64,000 nucleotides of DNA from Onchocerca volvulus. Taxonomy: Eukaryota > Nematoda > Chromadorea > Rhabditida > Onchocercidae. The notes beneath the pieces were generated by a model that was given only the letters and a program-made list of their open reading frames with translations, was not told the origin of the DNA and made no database searches. The DNA is taken from NCBI GenBank assembly GCA_000499405.2, contig HG738137.1, positions 25,475,843 to 25,539,842 of the forward strand. The letters are read 5' to 3'. Each line of letters starts with the position of its first letter. Position 1 is the first letter of the stretch. The translations under genes and the position numbers were made by a program. Shown piece after piece: positions 30,901 to 48,394 of this stretch.

Positions 30901-31085
30901 AAATTTAGCTAATTCTAGTACTAAATATATAGTAATTGATTTTTACGTACTGTATTAGATCCGAATACTAAAAAGGAAAAAAAAATGCAATTATTGTAGT
31001 TAATTATCATGTTTTACAATTATATAGCAAATGTGCTATCATTGATTATCAATTGAAACTTACACGTATTTGTGAAATTTTCCAT
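15931..31085 (-). CDS. Cellular RNA-dependent RNA polymerase (EGO-1/RRF family) with N-terminal CUE-like domain
   Basis: Nematode RdRPs copy RNA targets to make secondary or 26G small RNAs. Core motifs seen: [10 protein letters not shown] (about 23030), [12 protein letters not shown] with [10 protein letters not shown] (about 21560-21620), [11 protein letters not shown] (about 21075), and the catalytic GSDLDGDEY (about 20655). Residues ~14-48 look like a CUE domain (MFP ... [14 protein letters not shown]). Exons, 5' to 3': 31085-31064, 30967-30951, 30334-30060, 29574-29484, 29107-28944, 28830-28765, 28271-28111, 27546-27323, 27001-26879, 26745-26626, 26419-26405, 26257-26121, 25858-25738, 25297-25106, 24972-24807, 24348-24248, 23964-23794, 23120-22941, 22805-22608, 22424-22337, 22198-22175, 22036-21884, 21664-21506, 21107-20961, 20667-20546, 20279-20176, 19995-19822, 19634-19475, 19430-19401, 19236-19060, 18931-18731, 18552-18386, 18303-18220, 18144-17955, 17635-17435, 17124-16909, 16116-15931. 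Total 5,127 nt, 1,708 aa. I cannot say whether it is RRF-3 or EGO-1/RRF-1. The first three exons and the 15-nt exon are least certain. Confidence 0.94.
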
Positions 31086-31086
31086 T

Positions 31087-31100
31087 CTACAGAAAACATT
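31087..31100 (-). promoter_or_regulatory. Probable spliced-leader acceptor of the RdRP gene
   Basis: On the minus strand a pyrimidine-rich TTTTCTGTAG ends one base before the ATG chosen as the RdRP start (31085-31083). Such close spacing is typical of nematode trans-splice sites. It supports this ATG over the one at 31099-31097, which lies in a different frame. Confidence 0.55.
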
Positions 31101-31263
31101 TTCAATCTAATATCCGCAGCTTAACACCACAACTTTCAATCGAAATGATTTACTATTGATATTAACGCCCATGCCAGTGAATAAAAAATCTGAAATATGC
31201 TAATTTTCAAAAATATGCATAATTTTTAATTATCAGAATCGTTGATTATCGAGAATTGATTGG

Positions 31264-31377
31264 CGATTATTTCGATTAATGAAATGTGATAATTGCAGAT
31301 TTCGATTATTTCGATTAGTGAAATGTGATAATTGCAGACTTCGATTATTTCGATTAATGAATTGTGATAATTGCAGG
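31264..31377. repeat. 39-bp minisatellite, about three copies, upstream of the RdRP start
   Basis: Units begin at 31264, 31303 and 31342, each starting CGATTATTTCGATTA and ending near AATTGCAG. The period is exactly 39 bp with a few substitutions. It lies about 180-290 bp upstream of the RdRP start codon, so it may fall in its promoter. Confidence 0.9.
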
Positions 31378-31696
31378 TTATTGAAATTTTATAATTATTT
31401 CTATTCTTCCATATTTTCTGGTGTATAATAGAATCTGAAACATTTTACCACTCTTTAAAAAATAAAGAGTTACCACATTATCTATAAACACTGATAAAAT
31501 ACTTTACTTCCTCTTCCTATTTTATTGATTCTATCAAGTATTAGATGCAAAATATCAATGATTAATTGTTATTTCAATTGCTCAAATAATTATTGTTTTT
31601 GCTGAGTAAATAAGAATCGATAACAACGGTGAAAAAGTGAACTAGTCCTGTATTCTGATAATCAATTATTTCATTAAGTGGTTAAAAACACGAGTT

Positions 31697-31730
<34 letters not shown>

Positions 31731-33001
31731 GTCTATGACTGAAACACCAAAAAAATAATCACTCAACCAATTTTTTATAGATAGATTCCCTTCTTCATAA
31801 ATTTGAATTTCCAGAACTTCGATATCAAATTGAACCAGTGAGACATGAAGTGGAACGAAAGAATTTTTTTTGAATGTGAATCGAAAAATAATTTATATTC
31901 TTGTGTCTTTTATAGAGAAATTTGAATGCAAGAAACATGCGAATTTTTTATTAACAAATATATTTTTATCAAATACAATTTTTGTTTTTGAAAATTGGCA
32001 GAAAAATAGATAAAGAGCAAACGAATAAACACCAATACAAGGCGTCGAAAATCAATTCATCAGCTACATCAATGAATAATTACCATGAAAAATTGAATAG
32101 ATATACTGAAATATGTTTAGGAACCAAGAGGATTTTTTTCACAATTCACTTGCAAATGAACTCTCTTTTTTCCTCTCTCATTTCTTACTTTTTTGATATT
32201 ACTAAATTTGTAACAAATAGATAGTATGGAATCATTCAGTGTAATATATTACTAAAAATTCGAAACAAATGGGGAAATCATCCAGCTAAGGATAGTTGGC
32301 TCGAATTATTTACATAAGATTTAGTGGCGAATATATTTTTATCTTCAGAAAGCTGATACATGGATATAAGCTGATAAAGTAGAGAGTTATTACTTACCGG
32401 AAATTTGAATATTAAATGATCAAAGAAAACCGACGGTTTCATCAAATTACAATTTACCATTTCTAGAATTTTCGGCTATTGGAAATAATTAAATTTACAA
32501 AGACATTGCTGAATATTTCTTCATAAATTTAATTTCCACGTGCAATCACAATCATTAATGGTGTACTGAATATAAATACCTGGAAAATCTTTAAAACTTC
32601 TCAAAAGAGATTATTTTTTAGGTGATTACAATTATTCTTTTGATAAAATAATAGCTTGAAAAAATAAAAAGTAAAGCATAACCTAAAACGGAATCTTATC
32701 GAACCAACTTCAAAATAAGAAAAAAATATAGAAAAATTAGTGATGATAGCATAAATAAATAAATATATACATGATTAACATTATAATAATAACTATTTAT
32801 TATTTGGAAAATTCGAAAACATGAAATCTGTGCTAGTAGCATCATGCAGTTATACTGCTTTGTATTTAAACATCCTTCTTCCAAGCTGCAAACGCTCAAA
32901 ATTCTGTATTAACATTTTTCAACAAACATTTTCATGACATAAAGCTTTCGCAGTAATTTTCCTGGATATTCATCGGTAATAATAAGCAAAAGAAACTCAA
33001 A

Positions 33002-38143
<5,142 letters not shown>

Positions 38144-40313
38144 TTATTGAAGAAATAAAAAAAAAAAAAAAAAAAAAAAAGAAATTCGATGAGGAATGGA
38201 AATATGGCGCTTCTTCTCTTTTTCCTCCAATTTGATTGTATTTTTTCTTCTTTATTTTTTCATTTGAATGGAAATTTTAAAAAAGGCAAAGCAAAGAAAG
38301 AATTATTTTTGAAATAAGCGAATAATTTTGATAGAAGAATTATAGGATGCGTTTCAGTTGATGAATATGACGAGGAAAATGAATGGAAGAAATTGGATAA
38401 AGATCGAATACATTGAGAGTAGTATTATTGTCAACGTCGTTGTCGTCGTTATTGCTCTTCGGTCCATCTTGTGCCATCCGTTTTGAGGATAGTAAATGAG
38501 CATTAGCAATTGAGGACATAGATTTTGAGCGATATTGCTTGGCTACTGCTATTGGCTTGGCTATTGCTACTGCTTAGCTGCTTGGCTATTTATTGCTATT
38601 TGCAATCCTTAAAAGGGTTAGTTAAAATTTTTGCTTAAATTTGCTTATCAAAATCTATAATACTGCTATAAAAATATATGTCTATGTCTAATAGACCATA
38701 AACGAATAGAAGGATAAGACAAGAAGAAAATAACATTTTTCCTCCTCTAATATATTAGCTTAAAAAAGCTTTTACTACGCTTATCAATATCGACCCATAT
38801 ATTGCTTCTACATGCATACACCCACTCGTACACCCACGCGTACACTCATGCGCACACACTCATACACACACACACACACACACACATATAGATGATCACA
38901 AATAGCTAGAAGGAATAGTAGGAGTAATGTGACACTTTTACTGATGTTCATTTTTCCCAATGTCACACTCATTTATTGTCATTTAAGCTATAAAAATGAA
39001 AGAAATGAATTTTAGTTGAAGGATATTTCTAAAAATTGTAATGACTAAATTCAGTAAAGCTATCTAGGGAATTTTTTTTTTTTCTTTCCAATTGAATATT
39101 TCAAAAAATTTTTGGAATACGAAAAATTAGTATGAAAGAAGAAAAAAAAGAAGAAATTTATTTTTTTTGATCAATATTGTATGCAATCCAACAAATCATT
39201 GCTATTGAGAAACTATTTAGATTCTGAAAAAGATTTGCGTCATTGATCGCTACAGAATTTGATTCATATAAACATTTATTAAATTTTCTTTACTGATAAA
39301 AATTATGATAAAAATAAAATTTTGCTAGAGTCTGGAATTTATTTCAAAGAATTTCCCTTTCTCTTTCTTCGGTTAACCTCCATTTTATTCTTCTCCGATA
39401 AACTGATATACATGGAAGGAAGGATTGATTACAAGTTTATCTCGCATTATCATTCATAATTTTGATTTCATGACAAATTGGCAGCATGTTTCACAAAAAG
39501 ATTCAAATACATCATTTTTTTTCCGCCAATTTTGATAAAGTATATGAAGAAATTTAAAAAAATCGTTGCAATAATTTTGCGAAACAAACATCTGTTTATG
39601 TGAATCTTTCAGATCATTTTAATAGAATTTAATTATAAATAAATCAAAGAAATATTTTTGCTTATTCGAAAATGAACTTTTCTAAATGTAGAAATTTCAA
39701 TTTCATCTGACATATCATCGCCTATTATCATCAATAATATTGTCCGATCAGTCCATGAAATTGAATATTAATAATAATGCTGGTGCATACAATACAAATC
39801 CGATTTTATTTCTTTTGGAAAAAATTAATAATAATTTGAATATCGATTCCGTAATGAATCAGGCGGATTTTTCCATCGTCCAGTTATCACGAGTTTAGAA
39901 TTATCATATCATGGTGATGAAAGAACTGAATAATTGTGATATTATTGTTAACTTAATTATATAGGAATTTATAATTGCAAATGAAAATAAATAAATTTTG
40001 TTTAATTTTTGATAATTATAATTTCATCAGTAATTCCTATCAGTATGATCTTATCAGCGTGAATTACGCATTGTTTTTCGCATTTTTTCGCATTATACAT
40101 TGTTTTTTTTCTTCGCATTTAAATTGGTTCAAATTTTCGAAACTTTTGTTTGACTTGAAACGATAAAACATAACTTTATTGTTATTATATCGTCAGATGG
40201 TGAACCATAAATTTAAATTCTGAGAAATTGTTTGCTAATTTAAGTGTGAGAATTTTATCCAAGTTTATAGCAATAAGATTGAGAAATTTAATTCAGTAAC
40301 AAAGTTGGGAATT
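38144..40313. other. Intergenic region upstream of the MKK7-like gene
   Basis: This contains the likely promoter of the kinase gene and the 3' flank of the next minus-strand gene. A 22-nt A run lies at about 38158-38179, a TCGTC/GTTGTCG-rich stretch near 38430-38460, and an imperfect TTGGCTATTGCTACTGC-type repeat at about 38537-38607. I see no supported exon. Confidence 0.65.
38806..38886. repeat. CA microsatellite with degenerate flank
   Basis: A pure AC run spans 38864-38886. It is preceded by about 55 bp of decayed units such as ACACCCACTCGT and ACACTCATGCGC, suggesting an older, longer array. Confidence 0.92.
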
Positions 40314-43300
40314 TTAATCCATTCCTTCTGTATTTGCATCATCACAGCTTTCCAGAAAATAGTTCGAAATAGATGTCAGCAATGCAAATCTGCTGTTGTC
40401 ATTTAGCACACAGCGAGGAACAAACTGAAATTTCTTGAATAAATCATTCACATCATGATTTTTATTCATTTTTAAGAGCAGCTATAGCTATGCACAATTT
40501 AAAATCTTTTTGGCACTTTCGGTTCTTTCTTTCATATAATCGTTTAATTATGTAACAAATTTATAATATCTTCTATGATTGGAAGCAGTCGAAATTTAGG
40601 ATTGACGATATTATCATTCAAAGAAATACGAGAAAATGTAACAGCAACATGGCAAAAAATTACGAAAATATTTGATTTTCTCAATTTTTGAATATTGAAA
40701 CCTTTATAACAAGAATGTCTTCATTTCGCATATTTTATAAAATCAACAGGTTTTAGTAATTTAATCAGTACTTACAAATACTCCTTCAGGAACTGCAGCG
40801 ATCAGTTGTTCTTTCTCTACTTGTTCTCTCTCTACACCGAAAAATTCTAAGTAATTTGTGATTGAATCTCTTTCCACTGTGCCTTCCTCAATCTGTAGAA
40901 TATGGAGATTAATTTTTTAACAAATAAAATTTTCGAAATTTCCAAAACTAAAATTAATAGTTGTATTTGTAAGTTTTAAATGGCTATCTTTTCTATTAAT
41001 TGTCCCACAGGTATTTTTATATTTAAATTTCTTGAAATTTCGTTTATCGAATAATCTAGAACAGTCATAATTATAAATTTCGACTTACTTCCTGAATTAA
41101 TTTTTTTTGCAGTGTACAGTTGGAATCCCGTTGCTTCAAACGATCCAGCATTTCCCTTATCTGAATATATTTCGCTATTACATTATCTTGAAATATTCTG
41201 TTGAATTGAAAAGTAAGTCTATTATAAAATTTCATTATCAAAATCAATTTAGTATAACTTCTAAACAAAACATATGCAAAAGTTTATCTCTAAAACGAGA
41301 CAAAATGCTCAAACAATTGCCCAGCATAATCTTAATTATTCAGTTAGAATTTTGTCTCACATAAATTTTATCTATTGCTCTGACTTTTACAATTCATCTT
41401 CGAAACGTACTTGAATAAAAGAAGTCGAATAAGTTCCGACATTTAAGAAAATTGAAAAAAAAGTATGAAAATTCTTTGTTCATGAAAGAGAAAAAAATAT
41501 GTTTCATTTTCTTTGTAATGACATATCAGTAGTAGTATTTTGCTTTTATCAGTACAATGTTTGCGAAAAATATAATCTGTTTATATAAATAAAAATGTAA
41601 ATGGTTGTTGTTACTTTTGACATAAGTTTCAAATTCATCACCGTTTGATTTGAAATTTTCATGCAACGTTGCATTCGAATGGGCGCATATTGTTTTTATA
41701 CGAATATGCCTACTTTTTTTTTTTACCCGTCATACCTATGACAGATAAAAATAAATGGGCGGACATTTTTATTTATATAACTGGTTGGACCGGCACACGG
41801 AACGTGTTCAGGTCCACTTCAAATTCTAAATTCACTTAGTAAGGATAATTGTTACAAAAAAAACTTGCAAACTTCATATTTTTGCTAGATATCTTGGAGA
41901 ATTAAGCGTAGTAATGTGTAAATGATAGCTTTTTTTATAATTAATAACAGCAGTTCGGTGGATTTAATATTAATTTATCATTCTTTCGGTTAAAAATTTT
42001 GGAAGAAATTCAATAATTATAAAATATGAAACAAATGGCATTTTTATATTTAAAATACATTACCTCTGCTTGGACATCGATTGTTCGAGTTTGCGTTGTT
42101 GTTGATGGAGTTTGTGTTGTTGTTCCTGAAAAGTATTCAATGTTTTCTGTTGAAAACAATAACTGTACAAAAAAATTTGAGGAAATTCCTATTTTAAATT
42201 CAAAGAAAAATTACTTCTGATAAATCCCCAAAAGTCTATAGACTGTTCCGGATTTTGTCCCGAAGTTTGTCCAACGTTTATTTCATTATAGAAAAAAATT
42301 AAACAAATGTTGAGCGCACCAAGGAATTGCATAATAACTTTCTAGAAATATATCTTTTTATTGTTTGTTTGAAATTACTTACAAAAAATAGTTATAAAAA
42401 CACACTTTTGTCTAATCAACATAGCGATTGTTATCACTCTAATAAAATCTATAAAACAGGAATATCGATTCCATAATGAATTATGCGGATATTTTTATCC
42501 AGTCATCATGAATTGAAATTATCATATCATGTATGATGATAAAAAAAGTGGGTAGTTAATTATGAGTGAATGAAAATAAATAATTCTGTTTAATAAGGAG
42601 TAATAATAATTACTTCATTTGTTTCAGTTTCTTTTTTTCTTGTTAACTATCATATCATTTTTGATATGATGACAATAGCAAAAAGAAATTTTCGGTTCAA
42701 TGAAACGAAATCAAAAAATGATTTCATCCGATACGAATTACAAACCAATTTTTTTTGTTTTTAAATGGAATATCCAAATATCTGCCATGAAAATTCTTTT
42801 CAATTCAATTTTATTAGTTAAAATTAAAAATACTTAAAGTGCTCAAATAAGGAGACTGAGTGTTGGAGCGAAAAGATAAAAAAAAAAATTTCATAAATGA
42901 AAATTTCAAAGTATGTGACAAAAATTTTGTGAAAACCTTTATAAAACCTTTGAGGACTAACAAATGAATGTATTGTATTATTCAAAAACGTCATAAAAAG
43001 ATTACTGAAAGAATAATAATTATGCGTAGAATAAAAATAGAAATGTAAATTTGACAAAGAATTTTTTTTTCAATTCATTTGTGAAGGTTTAGGGATTATC
43101 AAATAGTGTATTGCGTTTTTCAAAAAAAAAGGCTATTATAATAAGATTATTCGCAGAATATTAATCATATACACAGAAAAAAAAAGTATTATTTCCAATA
43201 CTGACGTCAAAATAATGAAAATTATGAAATGAAATTTTTCAATATCATTATTAAACAACAGTTTTCAGGAAATTATTATTGAGTGATAATTTTCGATTTT

Positions 43301-45862
43301 TCAAAAATATCATAAAAATTAATAGCAAAATAATTCTATCATGCATAGATGGATCGTATCCAATCAAACAATCCAATTGTTTTTATCAAAATTGACATAT
43401 TATTTAAAACAATCTTGTACATTAAATTTTAAATTCTGTTACCTTTAAAATTTTTTCATTTATCACCTATTTGATTAATTTTGTCTGAATAAATTTCATC
43501 ATTTATAATCGTATCACAAGTTTTATGATTAACTGTTTGAAAAAAACAGTTTTTTTTGAAAAAAAAAAAATTCAGCTTGCAAAAACATTTTCGGCTGCAT
43601 AAGTAATCCATCTGTTCCTATTAAAAAAAAAAGAAAAAAAAGAAAAAAAAAACTGAAAAGAAGCAATAATTATGAAGATGAGCAAAAAATTATATAAAAA
43701 AATAAGATTAAAACAAATGCATGCAAATGAAATTAGTGAAAAAAAAAATGTAGTTCTAAAACAATTATTAGATGAGCAAAATTAGCAAAGAATTATGTAG
43801 AAAATGGAATTAATAAAAAAGCATGTAGTAGATAAAAAACGAGTAAAATATTTCCATTACATATAAGTGTATCGCAAAATATTGCGCCGTGAAATTTGAA
43901 TAAAGTTAGCAAAAAAACATCCATATAAATGAAAATAATTGTAAAAATATGTGCGATAAGTGAAATTAAAGAAAAGAATTTCGTAATCAATAAAGTTAAT
44001 AATTTTTATTAATTACAATTTGAGTAAAATTGAGAAAAAGAACATGCAAAAAATGAATGTAAAAATGGACAATTATCCTGTAAATGAAACAAAAAAACAA
44101 AACATGCAATACAAATTGGAATTAATAAAAAAAAAAAAGACAAATAGAGGATGAAATGAAGAAAAAAAATACAATCAGAAGAATTGAATTGAATTAGGAA
44201 AAAAAAGTTAGCAAGAAAAAGATGTACAAAATAAGGTTAACAAAAAAGAATACTGTAAATACGAATATAAAAAAAAAAGAAAAAAATTAATGGATGAATT
44301 AAAAATAAAATGCATGTATAAATAAAAAGAAAAAATTAGCAGGAAGAAATGTAGTTGGAATATTGCAAAAAAATTAGACATCAAGTAAAATTAGCAAAAA
44401 GGCATTCGACAAATAAAAAAAAAAAGGAAAAAGTAAAAATAAAAATCATAATAAATGTGTTATGCAGAAGCAATCATTAAAAAATATCCAAAACTAAGAT
44501 TACAAAAATATTTTAGTATTTTAATTGAGCCAAGCATAGCAGCCAAGAAGTACTTTGGGAAGTTTGAAATTTTAATTATCGTATTTTGCATCACTAAATA
44601 AACTTATTTAAAACTTTCAACATTTTCATATATTTTTGAAAAATATAGGAAAATTCAAATCTTTACTATCTATCTCAACTTACAGATAAAAAGTTAAAAA
44701 TTGTATGAAATTTAGAGCAAAAACAAATTTAACAAGAAATTTATGCAATAAATAAAATTAAGAAAAAAAAAAAGCATGCAAAAAACACAAGTAAAAAAGA
44801 GAAATTCGATAATTGCAAATGATCTAAAATATCATTTAATAAGTAAGGATAATGAAAAAAAGTCATGCAATTTGTACAGAAATTATAAACCAAATATGCA
44901 TTAGTAGACAAATAATGAAAAGAAATAAAAGTAAGTGATGTCAATAAAATGAAAAAAAAAATAAAAATAAACTAAAAAAAAAGAATTAAACATTAAAAAT
45001 CAATAAAAATTCAAAATTAAGTAAAATATACTCAAAGATTGTAACAAGATGAAATTAACAAAAAAAAGGCATGCGATAGATGTATTGAAATCAGTGAATA
45101 AAACATGCAAAAAATATAGGTTTCGGAAAAAATGGGATAAGTAAAACTTGAAGAAAAACGCTAACAAATATTTGGCAAAAAATTTAACTAAAATTCCAAA
45201 ATCAAAAAAGCACGAGAATAATTCGAAAAATTCATCAAGAGAATTGAGAAATTAAACAAATTTGGAAAATTAAAAAATTTGAAAGTTGAAAAATTCAAAA
45301 ATATAAATAAAAAATCTATCAATTCAGGAAACCAAAAAATTCAAATATGAATAAAAAATTTATTTCCAAAATTTTCTGCTAAAAAATACAAAAATTTTGA
45401 AAAATCGAAAAAATCAGAAAAATATAAAAAACCTTATAAAATCAAAAAATTAAGGCATAATCCGAAAAACCCGACATTCAAAAAATCAAATTCACAGGAA
45501 TTGAAATTTCAAAACTCTCAAACAAATTTCCAGAAATCTAGATTCAAAAATTTGCAAAAGTCAAACTGTCAATTGGGAGAATCAGAAAGTTCAAAAAATA
45601 TTTGAAAATTCTACAATCTAAAAGATTTTCAATTTCTTACAAACGAAAATTTCAAATAAGTTGCGAATTCAAATTGGGACAATCAAAAATTTTTGAATAT
45701 TGGAGTGAAATCCCAAAACCTGAGGCAAAATTTGAAAATTAAAATTTCAGAAAATTTGAGCAAAATTTCGAAAAGTAACAAACTTTAAAGAAATTGTAAA
45801 TGTCAAAAAATGAAACGAAAAATTCCTAGTACCAATTACAACGCAAAAAAATTTTCTATCAT

Positions 45863-45899
<37 letters not shown>

Positions 45900-48394
45900 A
45901 ATTATTGGTTATATTATCGATATTCATCAATTCATTGTGTAACATATTTGCAGCGAATAAAATAAATATGTTTGCTTCCGGAAACATTTATATAATAAAA
46001 ATCATTTTTACTATTAATAATAGTATAAATTGATGATTATAGGTCAAGAATTAAAAACTTATTTTATTTAGATATTGTGGAAATAAAACGAGAAAAAGAT
46101 TATTCCTATAGCAATGATTTCAAATAGAAAAATTGAAATTGAGTTTAGTATTACAAAAATGTTATGCAAACAGCTAATTTCAATTTACTGTGAGTAAACA
46201 ATTAAACAAATGATGATTTTAAGTTTTAGAAAAATTTTCGATAATTGAATGTCAGAAAAAGAGGAAAATTCCACTGATTATATCAAAAGGATTTATTAGT
46301 AAATATTGTGATTTTGAAAGCTAAACAAAATATTAGTATTTGATGAATTCATTATTTTTGTTTATTCTTTGCAAAATAGCAAATTTCAAATTTAGATTAA
46401 TACTAGCTAGTGCTAATTAGAATTAGCAAGTAGTAGTCAGAAGTTGAAATAGTAATCGAACCATTTGATCGAAGAACATTAAAATTTGATATTAAAGTAA
46501 TATATATTCGAATATATATGAATGGAATAATCATTTTTTAATTAATCATAAAAAGCGGAAGCAAAATTACAATTTTGAGGGCAAACTTTATTTATTGGAT
46601 TTTTGGCATGAGTGTCAATATTTATTTTAATTGTATATATAATTTACAATTAAGATTGAATAACTAAATGAAAGCATTCGATTTTAAAGATACGAAAATC
46701 CAGTTATTTAATTTTGTGAATTTTTGAATACTCATTGTAATAATTGAAGGAATAAAATGAATCGAAAATAAACAAAATAGTTTTAATTATGTAATTATAG
46801 CTGGAAAAAAGTTCTCACTTGTCTTCAAAACTAAAGGAAACCCAATGAATGGAATAGTTAATCCAGAGAGTTGCTATTACTGGAACGATAATTTTGAATT
46901 GGAAATTTTGAAAAGAATTAAAATTTTTTGAGTTGATCATATCTTATATTCAAAGATGCGAAGTGTAGTCATTGGTGATCGATTGAGTTCTGCTAAATTA
47001 TACCAGTGTTAAATATTTAATGTACAAAGAAGGCTATTTCGTTCCAAATTTTGCTCGAATAATTTAAATTTCAGTTTTTTTTTTTTTTTTTTTTTTTTTG
47101 CATTTAAATTTTATTAGTTAAATCGTTAGTTATAATTGAGTGACAATCATTTCTCAATGTCCAATATGCTTAGAAGAAACGATAGTATAAATATTGTAAT
47201 TAAGGTATAGTTTGCTCCAAAAAAAACTAATGGTACATTGTTATTGTAATTTTTATATTTTTTTAATTTGCAAATAAAATTTTTATTTATTGTAGATCGC
47301 CCAAAAATTCTACTAAATTTGAATAATAGTGAGTTTTATTGAAACTTAATTGGTCAGAATTTGTCTGAAAACACCATGATTGGACACTAAAGTGAATTCT
47401 GCCAGAAATTTCAATTCTGAAGCTTTTCATTAGAATAGAAAAGTGAAATCTACGGAATCTAGTAAGACAATCATAAATTTCAGGATGATGCAACAATTGA
47501 TCATTTTGATTGACCAAAAAGACAATTCTTGTGCATTTAACTTCATGTATTGCTAGTATTTTTTGCAAAAGTATACTAATTTGAATGTTTTTTAATTCCA
47601 TAAATTCACCTTTTTTTTTTTTTTTTTGTAGATTTCTTCCTGAAAAGTTACACTGTCAAGGCCATGATCATTCCAACTCGTCTCATTGTTGCTAGTATTT
47701 CAGACGGAAATAGCAGAATGTTTTGGTGTCCGATTGATTCCCGATTTTCAAATTTGCAAAGAACATTAACACTAATTTCTCAACTGATTTTCTTTTTCGT
47801 TCATATTGCATATATCTTTCATTTTTTTATATTCTTGCAAATTTAATTTTTATTAATTGGAATACAAATCTGAGTATTTGAATTTTTCGAATGTTTTGTG
47901 CGAACATATACTGTAATTATAATTATGCAGTAGCATGACAAGATAATGAGTAATTATTCTTCCATTATTCATTTAATTCACGTTTCAGATGTCATTAAGA
48001 GAAGTACATTAAATTTCAGATGTTATTACGATAAAAATGTAAGAAAGATAAAAACAACTACGAAGTGCTGATTCTCATGAGGATTTAATTTCGAGAAACT
48101 ATATTTTGACAAATGTTTATTTCAACTACCAAATAAACATTTAAAATGGGACTTTACAGCATTTAAAATTGAAAGAATGGAAAAATGATTTTAATAACAT
48201 ATCTTATTGAAGTAGAAGAAAAAAAAAAAAAAAAAGATTAATCAAATTGGAAAACAACAATTTTAATAGAATTTGTAGCTTTTGTAGAATTTGTTAGCTT
48301 CCGAAAAAGTAATAAAACATTGCCATCTCAACTTAGATCTGTAGAAAGAAAATGCGAAAAAGTTAATCACCGAATATACTCTTACCTGAGCCAT
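40314..48394 (-). CDS. Small coiled-coil protein of unknown function
   Basis: I do not recognise the family. Four exons join with consistent phases and good splice signals: 42125-42064, 41197-41089, 40892-40776 and 40424-40314, ending at TAA (40316-40314). The product is charged and Gln/Glu-rich at its start (EQQHKLHQQQRKLEQSMSKQ), followed by probable heptads around YIQIREMLDRLKQRDSNCTL, then VERDSITNYLEFFGVEREQ. It ends with a non-coil tail starting FVPRCVLND. A possible first exon, ATG GCT CAG followed by GTAAGA, lies at 48394-48386 in the right phase. It would give 135 aa but needs a 6.3 kb intron, so further exons or another start may exist. The last four exons are well supported; the 5' end is a guess. 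Confidence 0.6.
41661..41815. repeat. Cluster of short palindromes in an intron
   Basis: Three dyads lie close together. A perfect 14-bp palindrome ATGCAACGTTGCAT is at 41661-41674. GCATATT and AATATGC face each other at about 41684-41708. A GC-rich hairpin at 41787-41815 pairs GGACC/GGTCC and ACACG/CGTGT around GAA. The last is far more GC-rich than its surroundings. It could be a mobile-element remnant or a structured RNA; no ends or target duplications are visible. Confidence 0.6.
43560..45894 (+). repeat. Strand-asymmetric A-rich degenerate repeat field
   Basis: For about 2.3 kb the plus strand is dominated by A. Recurrent but decayed phrases (GCATGCAAATAAAATTAGCAAAAA-like, later AAAATTTGAAAATTC-like) are spaced irregularly. 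It ends in a run of 31 A at 45864-45894. It lies inside the proposed long intron of the small coiled-coil gene. It looks like an old, heavily mutated satellite or slippage-expanded low-complexity DNA and has no open reading frame of note. Confidence 0.7.

Larger units (their letters stand above)
31086..33001. other. Intergenic region between the MKK7-like gene and the RdRP gene
   Basis: This holds the 3' flank of the kinase gene, with an AATAAA on the minus strand at 32801-32796 about 200 nt after its stop, and the 5' flank of the RdRP with the 39-bp repeat. There is a 24-nt A run at 31697-31720. A minus-strand ATG at 32460 opens 21 codons that end at a good GTAAGT donor (32397), but no matching downstream exon was found. 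Otherwise I see nothing. Confidence 0.7.

Noticed and set aside
31982..32224. Plus-strand 80-codon frame in the spacer
   Set aside because: Low-complexity, no splice or start context, no recognisable product.
32398..32460. ATG with 21 codons ending at a GTAAGT donor, preceded by TTCTAG
   Set aside because: It looks like a trans-spliced first exon, but no downstream exon continues it, and joining it to the first RdRP exon gives a stop.
47287..47601. Minus-strand open frame of 104 codons
   Set aside because: It lies in low-complexity DNA inside a probable intron, with no family similarity and no splice context. Chance openness is likely.
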